This document shows positions 22,461 through 34,376 of a stretch of 64,000 bases of DNA, piece by piece. Origin of the DNA: Alopecurus myosuroides (lineage: Eukaryota > Streptophyta > Magnoliopsida > Poales > Poaceae); contig CM054063.1 of the NCBI GenBank assembly GCA_028641055.1, positions 42,727,304-42,791,303 on the forward strand. The letters are read 5' to 3'. The translations under genes were made by a program, and so were the position numbers. The notes under the pieces were generated by a model. It worked only from the letters and a program-made list of their open reading frames with translations, was not told where the DNA came from and did no database searches. Numbering within the stretch: position 1 is the stretch's first letter; each line of letters begins with the position of its first letter.

Positions 22461-23290
22461 GGCAATGAAGAACGAGATGAGGTAGAAATAAATCACTTAC
22501 AGAACGTAGCAACTCAGGATAGATTTGTCGAGCTCACGCAGATTGAACAGCTGGAACAATTCACTCATCTCAACTGTTACAGAGTACTTTTTGGTGTGAT
22601 GCTCCTCTGTATAATCCACATACACAAATTCTTTGTCAGTCCATGTTATGAAATTTTTGTACCAACGTAGCAGACTTTGCATTAGTGGTGGTAGAACCTT
22701 TTCCTTCGTAGGCTCGACGAGAGGCCCTTTCTTCACATATTGTAATGCTACGTCAGCCATTGGCGCATCGTCCAGGCCTAAAAAGGCACGAAGAGACATA
22801 CTGGCCTCGGACGCATTTTTCATGGCAGTAGCTACAGTCAATCCCAATGCTGTCACAACCTTTATGACCTCGGGGTCCTGTTCCGGAGCGGCTTTCACTA
22901 TGAGCGGGGGGATCGATTGTTTACTCTGCATCCCGAGCTGGGAAACTTGTTTCCCGCTTTTTTTCATTTTTCCTTTTCCTTTCTCCTCCCTCCACTATTT
23001 TTGCTTTCTCCTCCTCCAATATTCCTGCTTGCTTACGAAGTTCAATATCATAGTCTTTAGGCAAATTCTTCACGGCTTGGGACACTGTCGACAAAAAACA
23101 TGTAGCCCACTTGTCTACAATCGGAGGGAATACTTCCTTGGGCTCAGGCTCCTTTAGCGCCTTCTGACGGGCCTTCCATTTGTCAGCGTCAGCCTTCACG
23201 GCCAATTTGGTTTCAGCATCACTAAGTTCCCAAGGCCTTGGGGGGAAAGGCTTCAGTGATGGCTCCGGTACCCGTGTGGTCTTAGGTACA
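21551..23290 (-). pseudogene. CACTA ORF2 C-terminus: Ulp1-like cysteine protease (C48)
   Basis: Four minus-strand exons can be followed. The upstream one (about 23290 down to 22499) encodes a charged segment and ends in LFQLFNLRELDKSILSCYVL. The next (about 22366-22196) has DVGFIDPQIINGTMLERH, the next (about 22092-21980) has YHWLLLKIDL and VLIIDSMNS, and the last (about 21889-21551) has QPPGTGLCGYYVCENI. His (YHW), Asp (IIDS), Gln (QPPG) and Cys (LCGYY) match the catalytic set of Ulp1/SENP (peptidase C48) proteases, which normally remove SUMO; in CACTA elements its role is unknown. Introns have GT-AG borders. A frame change near 22930-22990 disables it, and the N-terminal half was removed by the insertion at 23364. 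Confidence 0.85.
22395..22457. repeat. (AT)n microsatellite, 63 bp
   Basis: Uninterrupted AT dinucleotides in the intron between two exons of the Ulp1-like ORF. Likely polymorphic in length. Confidence 0.95.
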
Positions 23291-23517
23291 TAAGGCTCCG
23301 GGTTAATAGACCAAGAGCAGGTTCCCTTGCTGTCCGCCTACTTCTGTCCAGGCCCAGCGTGCTCCCAGGTAGAAAATAGGCCTTCCATACGCCCCCATTA
23401 GTCCCCAAAATAATCGACCCGCGACCATAGAGGTCTTTAGTCGCGGTTCGGGAGGCGACACGCGACCAATAATCTGGGCCCAGCGCGCTCGGTCCACAGC
23501 TGGCGGACGGGAGGTGC

Positions 23518-23611
23518 TTTAGTCCCGGTTGGCCAGGCCAACCGGGACTAATAGGTCCTCAGGCTGGCCCGAAGGCCTTTAGTCGCGGCTGTCCAGGTGA
23601 ACCGGGACTAA
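23518..23611. repeat. CACTA inverted motifs upstream of TNP2
   Basis: Two inverted pairs, about 23518-23551 and 23577-23611, of TTTAGTC(C/G)CGG.. facing ..CCGGGACTAA. They lie directly upstream of the TNP2 promoter, as expected for binding sites of an element-encoded regulator. Confidence 0.8.
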
Positions 23612-23621
23612 AGGCCCATCC

Positions 23622-23629
23622 CTATATAG
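23622..23629 (+). promoter_or_regulatory. TATA-like box of TNP2
   Basis: CTATATAG 8 bp after the inverted motifs and about 300 bp before the TNP2 start codon. Position and sequence fit a core promoter; no transcript evidence. Confidence 0.5.
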
Positions 23630-23922
23630 GACTCAGCTCGCTGCACTTTGACACATTTGGTGTCATTTCTACTCACAATATTCACATGGGGTGGTGGGTT
23701 TGCTTTTGGTTACTACTATGCACACAAGGTGTTCGATGAAATGCCCGAGAGCATGAAACACACATGATATGAAGTGTCCGAGCCGCACTTGAGCTTTTTC
23801 ATTTATTTTACCTCCGCGATCGCGGTTAGCAACTTGAACCTTTCATGATTTGTATTATTTCCAGCTAGTTAGTTTAACAAATGCATGATGGTTAATTATA
23901 TACTTTATATAATAATAATGCA

Positions 23923-26093
23923 GATTAATCGGCAATGGATGTACGGTAACCGACTCTCCGGCGAGTTCACTACGGGTTTGAAAGATTTCCTCGTAGTGGC
24001 AAATGCGAACAAGCAGCGAGGTTTTATTATCTGTCCATGTGATGAATGTAAGAATCAGAAGGGTCACTCCTCCTCAAAAGTCGTTCACATGCACCTGCTT
24101 CGGCACGGTTTCATGCCAAGCTATAATTGTTGGACCAAGCATGGAGAAAAAGGGGTTAGAATGGAAGAAGATGAAGAAGAGGATGATATCGATTTCAACT
24201 ATCATGACGCTTTCGGTGATACTTTCATGGAGTATGATGCTGTAGGTGGGAAAGGGTTTGGTGAAGATGAAGAAGAGGCACATGATGAGCCCGCTGATGA
24301 TCTTGGTCGGACCATTCATGCACGGAGAAGCTGCGAAACTGACAAGGAGAGGGAGAATTTGGATCGCATGTTAGAGGATCACACGAAGTCGCTGTACCCA
24401 GGACGCGACAATAGTCTAAAAAAGCTGGGCTGGACACTAGATTTGCTGAAATGGAAGGCACGGGAAGGTGTAGCTGACTCATCATTTGAAAATTTGCTGA
24501 AAATGTTGAAGAATATGTTTCCGAAGAATAACGAGTTGCCCGCCAGTACGTACGAAGCAAAGCAGGTTTTCTGCCCTCTAGGTTTAGAGGTTCTGAAGAT
24601 ACATGCATGCATTAGTGACTGCATCCTCTACCGCGGTGCATACGAGAATTTGAATGAATGCCCTGTATGCAGTGCATTGCGTTATAAGATCAGAGGCGAT
24701 GACCCTGGTGACGATGTTGAGGGAGAGAAACCCAGGAAGAGGGTTCCCCGCCAAGGTGATGTAGTATGCTCCTATAATACCTCGGTTGAAACGCTTGTTC
24801 AGGAACAAAGAGCATGCCAAGTTGTTGCGATGTCACAAAGAGGACCGTTAGTCCGACAGGGAGTTGAGACACCCCGCTGATGGAACGCAATGGAGAAAGA
24901 TCGACAGAGAGTTAAAAAAATTTGCAGTTGACGCAAGGAACATAAGATTTGGTCTAAGTACTGATGGCATGAATCCTTTTGGCGAGCAGAGCTCCAGCCA
25001 TAGCACCTGTCCCGTGACTCTATGCATCTACAACCTTCCTCCTTGGTTGTGCATGAAGCGGAAGTTCATTATGATGCCAGTGCTCATCCAAGGTACGAAG
25101 CAACCCGACAACGACATCGATGTGTACCTAAGGTCATTAGTTGATGAACTTTTACAGTTGTGGGGCTGACCTGGTGTACCTGTGTGGGATGAGCACAAAG
25201 AAGAGGAATTTGACCTACGAGCGTTGCTTTTTGTAACCATCAACGATTGGCCTGCTCTCAGTAACCTTTCAGGACAGTCAAATAAGGGATACAAAGCATG
25301 CACGCACTGCTTACATGAGACTGAAAGTGTATTTTTGGATAATTGTAGGAAGAACATGTACATAGGTGATCGTCGATTTCTTCCCCGAAATCATAACGTA
25401 AGAAAGAAAGGCAAGCATTTCAAAGGTAAGGCAGATCACCAGCCGAAGCCTGCGGAACGTACTGGAGCTGAGATATTTGATATGGTCAAGGATTTGAAAG
25501 TCATCTTTGGAAAGGGTGCTGGCGGACAATCAGTTCCGCTGGGAGTTGACGGGCACGTACCCATGTGGAAAAATAAATCGATATTTTGGGAGCTACAGTA
25601 TTGGATAGTCCTAGATGTCCGCTCTGCAATCGACGTGATGCATGTTACGAAGAATATTTGCGTCAACCTGCTAAGCTTCTTGGGCGTGTATGGGAAGACA
25701 AATGATACAAAGGAAGCACGGCAGGACCAACAACTTTTGAAAGACCCAGATGACCGGCATCCGGAATGGTTTCAAGGTCGTGCCAGCTACGCTCTTACCA
25801 AAGAAGAGAAGGTCATTTTTTTTGAATGCCTGAGCAGTATGAAGGTCCCGTCTGGCTTCTCGTCGAATATAAAGGGAATAATAAACATGGCGGACAAAAA
25901 GTTCCAAAACCTGAAGTCTCACGACTGCCACGTGATTATGACGCAATTGCTTCCGATTGCTTTGAGGGGGCTCCTACCGGAAAATGTTCGAGTAGCCATT
26001 GTGAAGCTATGTGCATTCCTCAATGCAATCTCTCAGAAGGTAATCAGTCCAGAAGATCTACCACGGTTACAGAACGATGTGGTCCAATGTCTT
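23923..26093 (+). pseudogene. CACTA TNP2 transposase, N-terminal and central part, broken
   Basis: From ATG 23923 the frame starts with the transposase-associated domain (INRQWMYGNRLSGEFTTGL, then CPCDECKN, and HLLRHGFMPSYNCW), followed by an acidic spacer. The Transposase_21 core follows: CPVCSALRYK, NIRFGLSTDGMNPFG, CIYNLPPWLCMKRKFIMM, LFVTINDWPALSNLSGQS, YKACTHCLHET, and the start of DUF4218 (VAIVKLCAFLNAISQKV). TNP2 is the CACTA transposase that cuts the element ends. Lesions are a frame change near 24745, stops at 24762-24764, 24849-24851 and 25167-25169, and the Gypsy-1 insertion after 26093. Typical intact length is 1000 residues or more. Family is certain; the product cannot be made. 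Confidence 0.9.
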
Positions 26094-26559
26094 TGATGGA
26101 GGGATGATAACCCGGTAGGCTAACGCCAAGGTGTAACTCGGCCCAAAGGGAGCTGCGCAAGACCCGGCCTAGGGAAAGGAAGTTTCTAGAAGGCCCAAGA
26201 ATATAGGTCTCGTAACCCGGATTGTGGGTTCCGATAAGGAAACTTAGGGTTTGTAAGCGTAGGACTCCGAGTATGCCTTGGAAAGGAAGCCAGGGGTCCG
26301 GATATTATATAAGCCGGCCCCTAGGGTTAGATTAGACACGAGACACGAGTTAACGAGTTTTACTAGCTATTCGAATATCCTTTGTAACACGAGAGTTGAG
26401 ATAGTATATTCAGATCGGAGACTCGGAGACTTGATTGTCGGCTACCAGATCGCCTATCACCATGATTTCCCTTGAGCTAAACCCTCTCCCAAACACCAGA
26501 GTCGAATTGCCCCAAGACAAGTTACCCCTGGTAACGTCTGCCGTGATTATCCCACGACA
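26094..26559 (+). repeat. Gypsy-1 5' LTR
   Basis: TG...CA borders. A TATA-like TATATAA lies at 26306-26312. Ends directly before the primer binding site. Compared with the 3' LTR it lacks 9 bp near 26258. Confidence 0.95.
26306..26312 (+). promoter_or_regulatory. LTR TATA-like box
   Basis: TATATAA about 250 bp before the LTR end, conserved in the 3' LTR at 38879-38885; probable core promoter of the genomic RNA. Confidence 0.6.
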
Positions 26560-26560
26560 G

Positions 26561-26578
26561 TTGGCGCCCACCGTGGGG
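26561..26578 (+). other. Gypsy-1 primer binding site
   Basis: TTGGCGCCCACCGTGGGG begins one base after the 5' LTR, where a tRNA 3' end (TGG is the complement of CCA) would prime minus-strand synthesis. I do not assign the tRNA. Confidence 0.8.
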
Positions 26579-26672
26579 CCTACGTCCAAGGGTGTTTACA
26601 TCACGGGAGAAGCTCGGGAGATTACGAAGAACCTCGTCGTCGGCGAGATCTACACCAACCCCAACGGAGAAA

Positions 26673-28940
26673 AGATGGTGGACGATTTTGGTTGGGGGCC
26701 AGAGTCGGATCTGCTCGAATCCGGATCTGTCGTCAGAATCGGCCGGGTCAGCGTCTTCATCGGCATGGTACGTACGTCTGGATCAACCCCTGACGATTTT
26801 GTATTTGATTCTGTGTCAGGAGAGGCCACCTGTGTTTAGTCGGATGGAGAAGAATCGGTCGGGACAGTAGATCCGATAGAAGAGCCCACCACGAAGAGGG
26901 AACATTCGGAGGAGCCGGCATGGACCCCGCGTGGCCGGGTCATGAGAGAAGATGATACCGAGTCTATCTTGCACCTGCTAGAGGATCTGTACGAGGAGGA
27001 TAGCTGTGATGAGGAGGAGTATGAGTCTTCACCAAGCATCATGCGCCAGGTCGCGGTCTACACGGCCCCTGCAACCAATCTCAATCAGGGGGACATGACT
27101 ACGGCCGCAGTCGGAGCAGCGCGAGCATTGGCCCAGAACAAAACCCGGCTCACAGAAATCCGGTTCTGACCCGGGTTGACGGAGAGTCGGCTTTAGTCAC
27201 CAGCCGAGCAGCGGATAGCGAGTTGCAGGCGAATATGTTTGGGTTTATGACGAACAGGACGCCGGGGGCGGGTCCCTCGAATCCACAACACCCGGCCCTA
27301 TTCAATAACAACATGATCCTGGATCCCACAGTGCTAGCTACGGTGATAACCCCGGAGAACGCGGCGGCGCGCGATAGGGATCTGGATGTAGCCCGTCGTG
27401 CATTGGAGCAACAGAGGAGAGATGTGGAAGCACAAAAGCAAGGGATAGCCACACGCCGGCGTGAGCTGGATGCACTGGAGAACCGGCTCCGGGTTGAGAC
27501 AACGAGGGCGCATCAAAGGTACCAGACTAGATTACCGGCAACGGGTGGAGTCTTAAATCCGGCCGCACTATTTATCACACCCCAGGATCAACCAATTCCG
27601 GTTGTGAATCAAGAAACTGTACATCAGCCTGCAACTGGAGGAGGACAGCCGGCAAACGTGCAGGCCGGGTTACCCACATTGCAGACAGGGATTGCCGTTG
27701 GCAACACAGCGCCACCACCACCACCATCACGGTTTCGTACGCCACCAGGTCACTTCAACAACCCCATGGATAATGTGTACGCAGCAACCCGTAAGAGAGT
27801 CATCCCACGCGGAGGAGACCCGGCGGGCGATAGATCTATTGCGCACAGCAGTGGCATATCAAGTTAATTACCCGGATAATAGGAGTGGAATGCATGGGAC
27901 GCCATATATCAGCCGGCAACATGGCAATACCGGCAATATTCAAACGAGTTCAGTGCGACGGAGGGCAGAGCAGCAGCAAATGTCGCCTCCTCCCCGCGTT
28001 CAGGCAGCACCAACAGCATCAGCAGCACAATCTATCGTGGATAGTTCCAGAGCCAGGCGAGCCGCGGCCGGGTCTGCGGTGCACGGACCAGCAGCAGCAC
28101 CACATCCAGCCATACCCCCCGCAGGATCGCATGTTTCCCGAGTAAGGCCAGTACCAACTAATCTCGCTGGGCCCAAGTGTCTGTCGGATAACATCAGGGC
28201 TGAGCCTTACCTGGATAAATTCAAGGAACCGGGTAAAGTAGTGAATTATGAGCCAACTATGGATCCAGAAACATGGTTGAGCAGCTATGAGATGGCTATG
28301 TCGATTCGCAACGCATCTGAAAATCTTCAAGCCAATTTCATGTACTTAATGATGTCAGAGGGAGCAGCAAAATTATGGTTCAACAACCTACCAGAAGGAT
28401 CCATCAAATCATGGGATGAATTGAAAACGGCGTTTATCAAGAACTTTTATGGGACATGCAGGAAGTTATTTACTATTGATGATCTAGAACGGTGTGTGCA
28501 AAAGAAGGGAGAATCGGCGCGCAGCTGGGTGCACCGGGTTATGGAGATACTTCACTCATCCACGGACATTCAGCCAAAGGATGCGTTACAAGCTATGGCA
28601 AAGACGTGCAAGTATATACCTTTAGTGCAAAAGCTAACTCGCATGAAATCAAGTCGGAACGCTTCAGAGGTTACGATGGGAGAGCTAATGGATGCATGCA
28701 ACAAGCACGCTGCAACGGATACCACAGAAGAGGACGTTGATGACAAGAAAGCAAAAGCAAACACGAGCAATAATGGAAGAGCCGGCAATGGGTCTGCGCC
28801 GGGTAACAATGGAGGTAACAATGGAAGCAACCAGAACAAGCGCCCGTTCGAGAGAAATTCCGAGTTTGACGCCAGCACAGAAGCCGAGTCTTCAAGACCC
28901 AGAGCCGAAGGAAATTTTAAATGGAGGAAATCATAACGGA
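26673..28940 (+). pseudogene. Gypsy-1 gag, broken
   Basis: Gag forms the particle that packages element RNA. The segment runs through three frames. It starts with an acidic N-terminus (MVDDFGWGPESDLL, 26673), followed by a Gln/Arg-rich helical stretch (about 27380-27500) and a Pro-rich linker. The retrotrans_gag core follows: FKEPGKVVNYEPTMDPETWL, LMMSEGAAKLWFNNLPEGS and MEILHSSTDIQPKDALQAMA (28225-28600). An Asn/Gly-rich tail ends it. Lesions are a stop at 26837-26839, a frame change near 27160, a deletion of about 20 nt near 27790 (relative to Gypsy-2) and a one-base insertion near 28925. The start codon is a guess, the first ATG after the primer site in the main frame. Confidence 0.85.
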
Positions 28941-31900
28941 GGAAACTACCAGGGGCCACCGAGGCCGGGTAACAACTGGGATATCTTCAGAATGACGTGC
29001 CCGAAGCACAGCAGGAACGGAAGGCCGGCTAACCACTCATTGGAGCAATGTGTGGATTTACAGAGATGGAAGAACGAGGAAGTAAACAAGGCTATGCGAG
29101 GTGCAGGCCGGGGAGGAGGACCGGGTCCGGGTGGAAACCCGGGCAACGGCCCACCCCCAGCAGGCAACCCCGGAGTTGGGAATCCGGGTAATAACCAGGG
29201 AGGAGCTGGAGGTTTCCAACCTAACCCCAAGCAGTTGGGACAATATCACGTACACACTACAGGAATATCCAACAAGGATAAAAAGATACTCAAACAAGCA
29301 GTGAATGTGGTCAATTCAGCTGTTCCAAGATACCTGAGATGGTCAGATCAAGAGGTGACATGGAGCAGAAGAGATCACCCGGACACAATAGAATATCCGG
29401 GTGTGCTAGCATTGGTGGTTGCGCCGCAAGTCAATGGTTATGAGCTGAAGCAGGTCTTAATGGACGGTGGAAGTAGCATCAACATCTTATATTGGGAAAC
29501 TTTCTTACGCATGGGTCTCAAGGAGTCTCAGCTACAGAAAAGCTCAACAGTGTTTCAAGGGATTGTGCCGGGTCACTCGGCGTGCCCCGAGGGAAAGATC
29601 AGTTTGGAGGTCGCGTTTGGAGAATCAAAGGATAATTTCCGGGTTGAATGGCTCACGTTCGAGGTGGTAAAGTTGCGCAACCCCTATCACGTGCTATTTG
29701 GAAGGCCGTCTTACGCTAAGTTCATGGCCAGGCCGTGTTACGTATACCTACAGCTAAAGGTTCCGGGTCCTAAGCAAACCATTACTATACATGGAAACCG
29801 GATTATAGCGGCTGAGTGTGACGAAGGAGACGCGGCAATGGCGGAACATGCCTGCAGGAAGGAAGAACTCAAGTATTACCGGTCTCAAGTAGATCCGGAT
29901 GACAGAACAGCGTTGAAGAGGCCGAACACTGAGGATGAGAGAGAAAAATTCAAAGCAGCACAAGATACCAAGATGGTGTCCTTTGTCGAAGGTGATCCCT
30001 CTAAGCAATTTTCTATAGGATCTAACCTGGACAATAAGCAGGAAAAAGCACTCATGGAGTTTATTTGTTCGAATCAAGATGTGTTTTCTTTGACGCCTAG
30101 CGATATGCCGGGTATCCCCACGGAGTTAGCAGAGCATAGCTTGCATGTTGATCCCAAATCTAGGCCCGTGAAGCAGGGCCTGAGGAAGATGAATGAGGAA
30201 AGAAGAAAATCTATAGGAGAAGAAATTGCTCGGCTATTGACTGCCGGCTTCATCATGGAAGTATTTCACCCGGATTGGATGGCAAATCCGGTTCTCGTGA
30301 TGAAAAAGAGTAATGAGTGGAGGATGTGCATAGATTATACGAGTCTCAACAAGCATTGCCCAAAGGATCCGTTTGCCCTTCCAAGGATAGATCGGATCAT
30401 AGATGAAGTGGCTGGAAGTGACCTATTATGTTTCCTGGATGCGTATTCCGGGTATCATCAGATCAAGCTCAAGAAGGAAGATTGGGAGAAGACATCGTTC
30501 ATAACCCCTTTTGGGGCCTTTTGTTACAAAACCATGACTTTTGGATTGAAGAACGCTAGCGCAACTTATCAGCGGTGCATTCAGAAATGCTTCGAGGACC
30601 AAATTGGACGCAATGTTCATGCTTATGTGGATGATGTGGTGATCAAGACCAGGAAAGCAGAAACATTCATTGATGACCTAAAGGAAACATTCAAGAATCT
30701 GAGAAGATATCAGATGAAACTTAACCCTACAAAGTGTGTGTTCGGAGTTCCAGCAGGAAAATTGCTCGCGTTCTTCGTTTCCGAGAGAGGAATTGAGGCA
30801 AACCCGGACAAAATCAAAGCTATCCAGAGTCTGAAAAAGCCGGAAAACCTGAAGCATATCCAGAAGCTTTATATCCAGACTCGGAGAGAAGGCGATACCC
30901 TTATACCGGCTCTTGAGGAAAGCTGATAAATGCGTTTGGGACCAAGAGGCGGATGAGGCGTTCGAGGCACTAAAAAAGCAGTTATCTGAGGCACCAGTTT
31001 TAGCAGCCCCGGGTCCTAAAGAACCCATGCTACTGTACGTTGCGGCCGGACCCCGAGCAGTTAGCGATGTGGTTGTTGTTGAGCGCAAGGAAGATGGGAA
31101 AGATCACCCGGTTCAGAGGCCGGTTTATTACGTCAGCGAGGTATTATCAGAAGCAAAACAGCGCTACCCACATTGGCAGAAGCTGGTTTTTGGGGTCTTC
31201 ATGGCCAGCCGGAAATTGAAGCCATATTTTCAGGAACACCCCATAACGGTGGTTAGCTCCATACCAATGTCGGATATCATCAGAAACTCGGACGCAACAG
31301 GTAGAATAGCCAAGTGGGCGATCAAGATGGGGGATTATCACATCAACTACGAGCCCAGGTCAGCGATCAAATCTCAAGCTCTAGTTGATTTCATTAACGA
31401 TTGGACTCACACAGGCATGCCCACAATGACACCAAGTTCCGAGTCTTGGATAATGCACTTTGATGGTTCCAAGCAATACGAGGGATCAGGAGCTGGAGTG
31501 GTGCTCACATCACCCAAAGGAGACAAGTTGAGCTACGTGTTGCAGATTCACTTTGATTGTTCCAACAACGTGGCCGAGTATGAGGCATTATTGCACGGAG
31601 TGAAGGTAGCCAAGGAGATGAACATCAAGAGGATACGATGCTATGGAGATTCGGACCTCGTGGTACAACAGGTCTCAGGAACTTGGGATAGAAAAGATGC
31701 AACTATGGAAGCATACCGCAGAGAGGTGGACAAGGTTGCCGGGTGTTTTTCCGGGTATGAGGTGGAACATATAGATAGAAGAAAAAACGAGGCAGCAGAT
31801 GCACTCGCCAGACTCGGCTCGCACAGAGAGCCGGTTCCACCCAATGTGTTCCTGGATGAGCTATGGCGGCCATCAGTTAAAATCGAGTCTGAGGAAGAGG

Positions 31901-33321
31901 TGGCTAACCAAGACCCGGATTTGGATCTCGTGGCCACAGTACGTGCTGTTCCCGAGTGGACAGAGCCGTTTCTGGCCTACCTATCACGGGGCGAGTTACC
32001 ACAACAGGAAGTATTAGCAAGGAAAATTCTGAGGCGAGCAAAGGGCTATTCTATCATCAATGGGGAGCTGTACAAAAGAAGTGCAGCAGGAGTCTTTTTA
32101 CGCTGTGTAGCACCAGAAGAGGGCCAGCAGATGTTGAAGGAGATCCACGAAGGCGATTGTGGGCATCATGCATCCACAAGATCCCTTGTGGCCAAAGCCT
32201 ATCGACACGGTTTCTTCTGGCTCACGGCCCTAGCAGACGCGGAGCGCTTGGTGGCAAGGTGTGACGGATGTCAAAGGTACGCTCGCCAAACCCATGTGCC
32301 GGCTATGGAATTGCGGACTATCCCGTTAACCTGGCCGTTTGCTGTTTGGGGTATGGATATGGTTGGCCCCTTTCACATGTCACCTTGCAAAAAGACACAT
32401 CTCTTGGTGGCTGTTGATAAGTTTACCAACTGGGTTGAAGTTATGCCAGTTACCAATTGTGACGCAGTTACGACAGTCAAATTCCTGAAAAGGATTATCT
32501 ATCGGTTTGGGTATCCTCACAGCATAATAACGGACAATGGAACAAACATGTCCCTGGGAGAGATGGAGAAATTCTGTGGTAACAACGGAATCTGTCTTGA
32601 CATAGCTTCCGTAGCCCACCCACAGGCCAATGGACAAGTGGAGAGGGAAAATCAGGAGTTACTTCGTGGATTAAAACCACGACTGCGAGTCCCATGCATT
32701 AGAGCTGCCGGCGCGTGGGTGGAGGAGTTACCTTCAGTGGTTTGGGGAATCAACACCACACCTAACAGATCTACTCAGATGACACCGTTTTTTATGGTTT
32801 ATGGTGCAGAATCAGTATTGCCGAGTGACATTATTCATGATTCGCCTCGAGTGTCGGCTTACATCGAGGTGGAGAATGATAAGACCCGGCAGGACGCCGT
32901 GGATATGCTGGAAGAGCACAGGGAACAAGCTTTGGAGAGAGCAGCCATATACCAGCAGGATCTGAGGAGATACCATAGTCGGAGAGTCAAAACCCGGGTC
33001 TTCTAGGAAGGAGACCTGGTTCTGCGCCTGTTACAGTCAAAGGAAGGAAAACACAAGTTATCCCCACCATGGGAAGGACCGTTCATTATAAGCCGGAATC
33101 TGCACAATGGATCTTATTACTTGATAGATGCAAGGGAAGAGTCGGCTACTGTTAATGATACCGCTCATACCACTTCATCTATGCAAGAAAGAGAAATACC
33201 ATGGAACGTGGCTCAGCTGCGTCCCTACTATACCAAGAATAGGTTAGATTCACAAGTGGAATTACACGATGTAACAGGCAGCAGGTTTCAGACGCACTCT
33301 TTTCCTATCCAGGGTACCTAA
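28941..33321 (+). pseudogene. Gypsy-1 pol: PR, RT, RNase H, aRNase H, integrase, broken
   Basis: Protease has the motif VLMDGGSSINILY, with DGGSS at 29463-29477 in place of the usual D(T/S)G. Reverse transcriptase has FLDAYSGYHQIKL and the catalytic YVDD at 30624-30635. The first RNase H region (31000-31400) has lost its acidic residues (LYVAAGPRAV), as usual in the Tat lineage. A second, archaeal-type RNase H has Asp 31462, Glu 31576, Asp 31648 and Asp 31798 (codon starts). Integrase has an HHCC finger (31 residues from GHHAST to CDGCQRY region) and Asp 32356, Asp 32533, Glu 32641, the D-D-35-E arrangement. Lesions are a 29 nt deletion at 30867 relative to Gypsy-2, shifting the frame between RT and RNase H, and a Gln-to-stop at 33004-33006 near the integrase C-terminus. 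The frame then continues to 33321. Confidence 0.92.
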
Positions 33322-34376
33322 GGGGACTGGAGGGTTTTTAATGAGGCGGCTTGCTGACCTAACTTTTCACATATCAATAAAGAGATGGTTAAACAATATA
33401 TTGTTCCTTTTTTGTGTGTGTTTTTTTGTTGTTGTTAAGTTTTTATATCTCTGTTGTATTTCTGTTTATTCTTCTAGGTAAGCATTATTTATTGTTCTTA
33501 GTATAGTAGTTTTTCTAGTAAATTACATATATCTAGGTCTTGGGGGCTGATTGCTTGAATAGCACAGTTGCAAACTCAAAGACCCGGCCACGATGCCATT
33601 GAGTTATAAGGGCCGATTACTTGTAATAAGTACGGCTACAAGCTTATAACCGGACAATAGAGCCAAACTTTCTTGACTCTTCTTGCTTAAGCTTGATGTG
33701 ACTCGCACTAAAGTGGCATGCTTTGCTAGCGTATGATTGCAATCAGTCATGATGCCCAATGGGACTTGCCTGACCCTGTCTTTGTACAGCTGTAGCAACA
33801 TTGATTATCCACGCGAAAGCCGGCTTATAGTAGAAGAAGGTCGAAAGGGTCATCTAAACCACAAGTTATGCAGAGTACAAGGTTAACAGCCGGAAACTCA
33901 GAGTATATTAAGCATAACTTCAAACCTATGTGAACGGCTCTAGGTTTTGGGCCTTAGCAGAAACAATTTGTTCTTTTGAAAAAACTCAACACCCTAGACT
34001 CGGAAATTCGGGCCTTGGGGACTTGGAAATTTGAAAAAATGAACAAATTATCCGGCTATTCAGCTCAAAAACCAAAAAAACCGAGTCTTGGGGACTTAGA
34101 AAAAGTCCACTTGTCAAAACCCATGAGACCCGGAAACCGAGTCTCACAAAAGGAAATATAGCGAAAGTCGGAAAACCAGGAATGAAAAAAGCTCAAACTT
34201 AAAGAAATATCAAATTTACGCAAAGGCCAGAAGGGCCACGAAAGATATTAAGGTTTTAAACGTATTACAAACCAGGATAGTAGTATCAAAAAGTGCACAG
34301 GCGCACTATCAAAAGAATAATTGTTTTACAGGCCCATTGGCCGAATGAGGTGTTCGAGATGATAACAGATAAAAGT
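33322..34376. other. Gypsy-1 spacer between pol and the antisense gene
   Basis: AT-rich non-coding DNA where the sense pol transcript and the antisense gene converge. It corresponds to 49234-50353 of Gypsy-2 in reverse. Contains AATAAA at about 33377, a possible poly(A) signal for a sense transcript. No ORF is supported. Confidence 0.6.

Larger units (their letters stand above)
21148..23363 (-). mobile_element. CACTA transposon fragment (CACTA-A), reverse orientation
   Basis: The left border reads CACTGGTAGAGAATAGGCC (21148), followed by subterminal TAGTCCCGGTT words in both orientations (21169-21222). This terminus is characteristic of the grass CACTA family whose subterminal repeats pair as TTTAGTCCCGGTT/AACCGGGACTAAA. 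The only gene is a Ulp1-like ORF on the minus strand, close to the terminus, as expected if 21148 is the element's 3' end. It is cut at about 23363 by a second terminus of the same family (CACTA-B). Confidence 0.75.

Noticed and set aside
22188..22496. ORF running through the AT microsatellite
   Set aside because: The Ile/Tyr repeat is translated (AT)n; the real exon ends at about 22366.
21548..23205. Host SUMO protease gene
   Set aside because: Position next to a CACTA terminus, known association of C48-like domains with CACTA ORF2, and the frame change make a transposon ORF the better reading.
28570..29297. Minus-strand frames opposite Gypsy-1 gag as genes
   Set aside because: They mirror the Asn/Gly/Pro-rich gag coding strand; codon-mirror shadows of a real gene.
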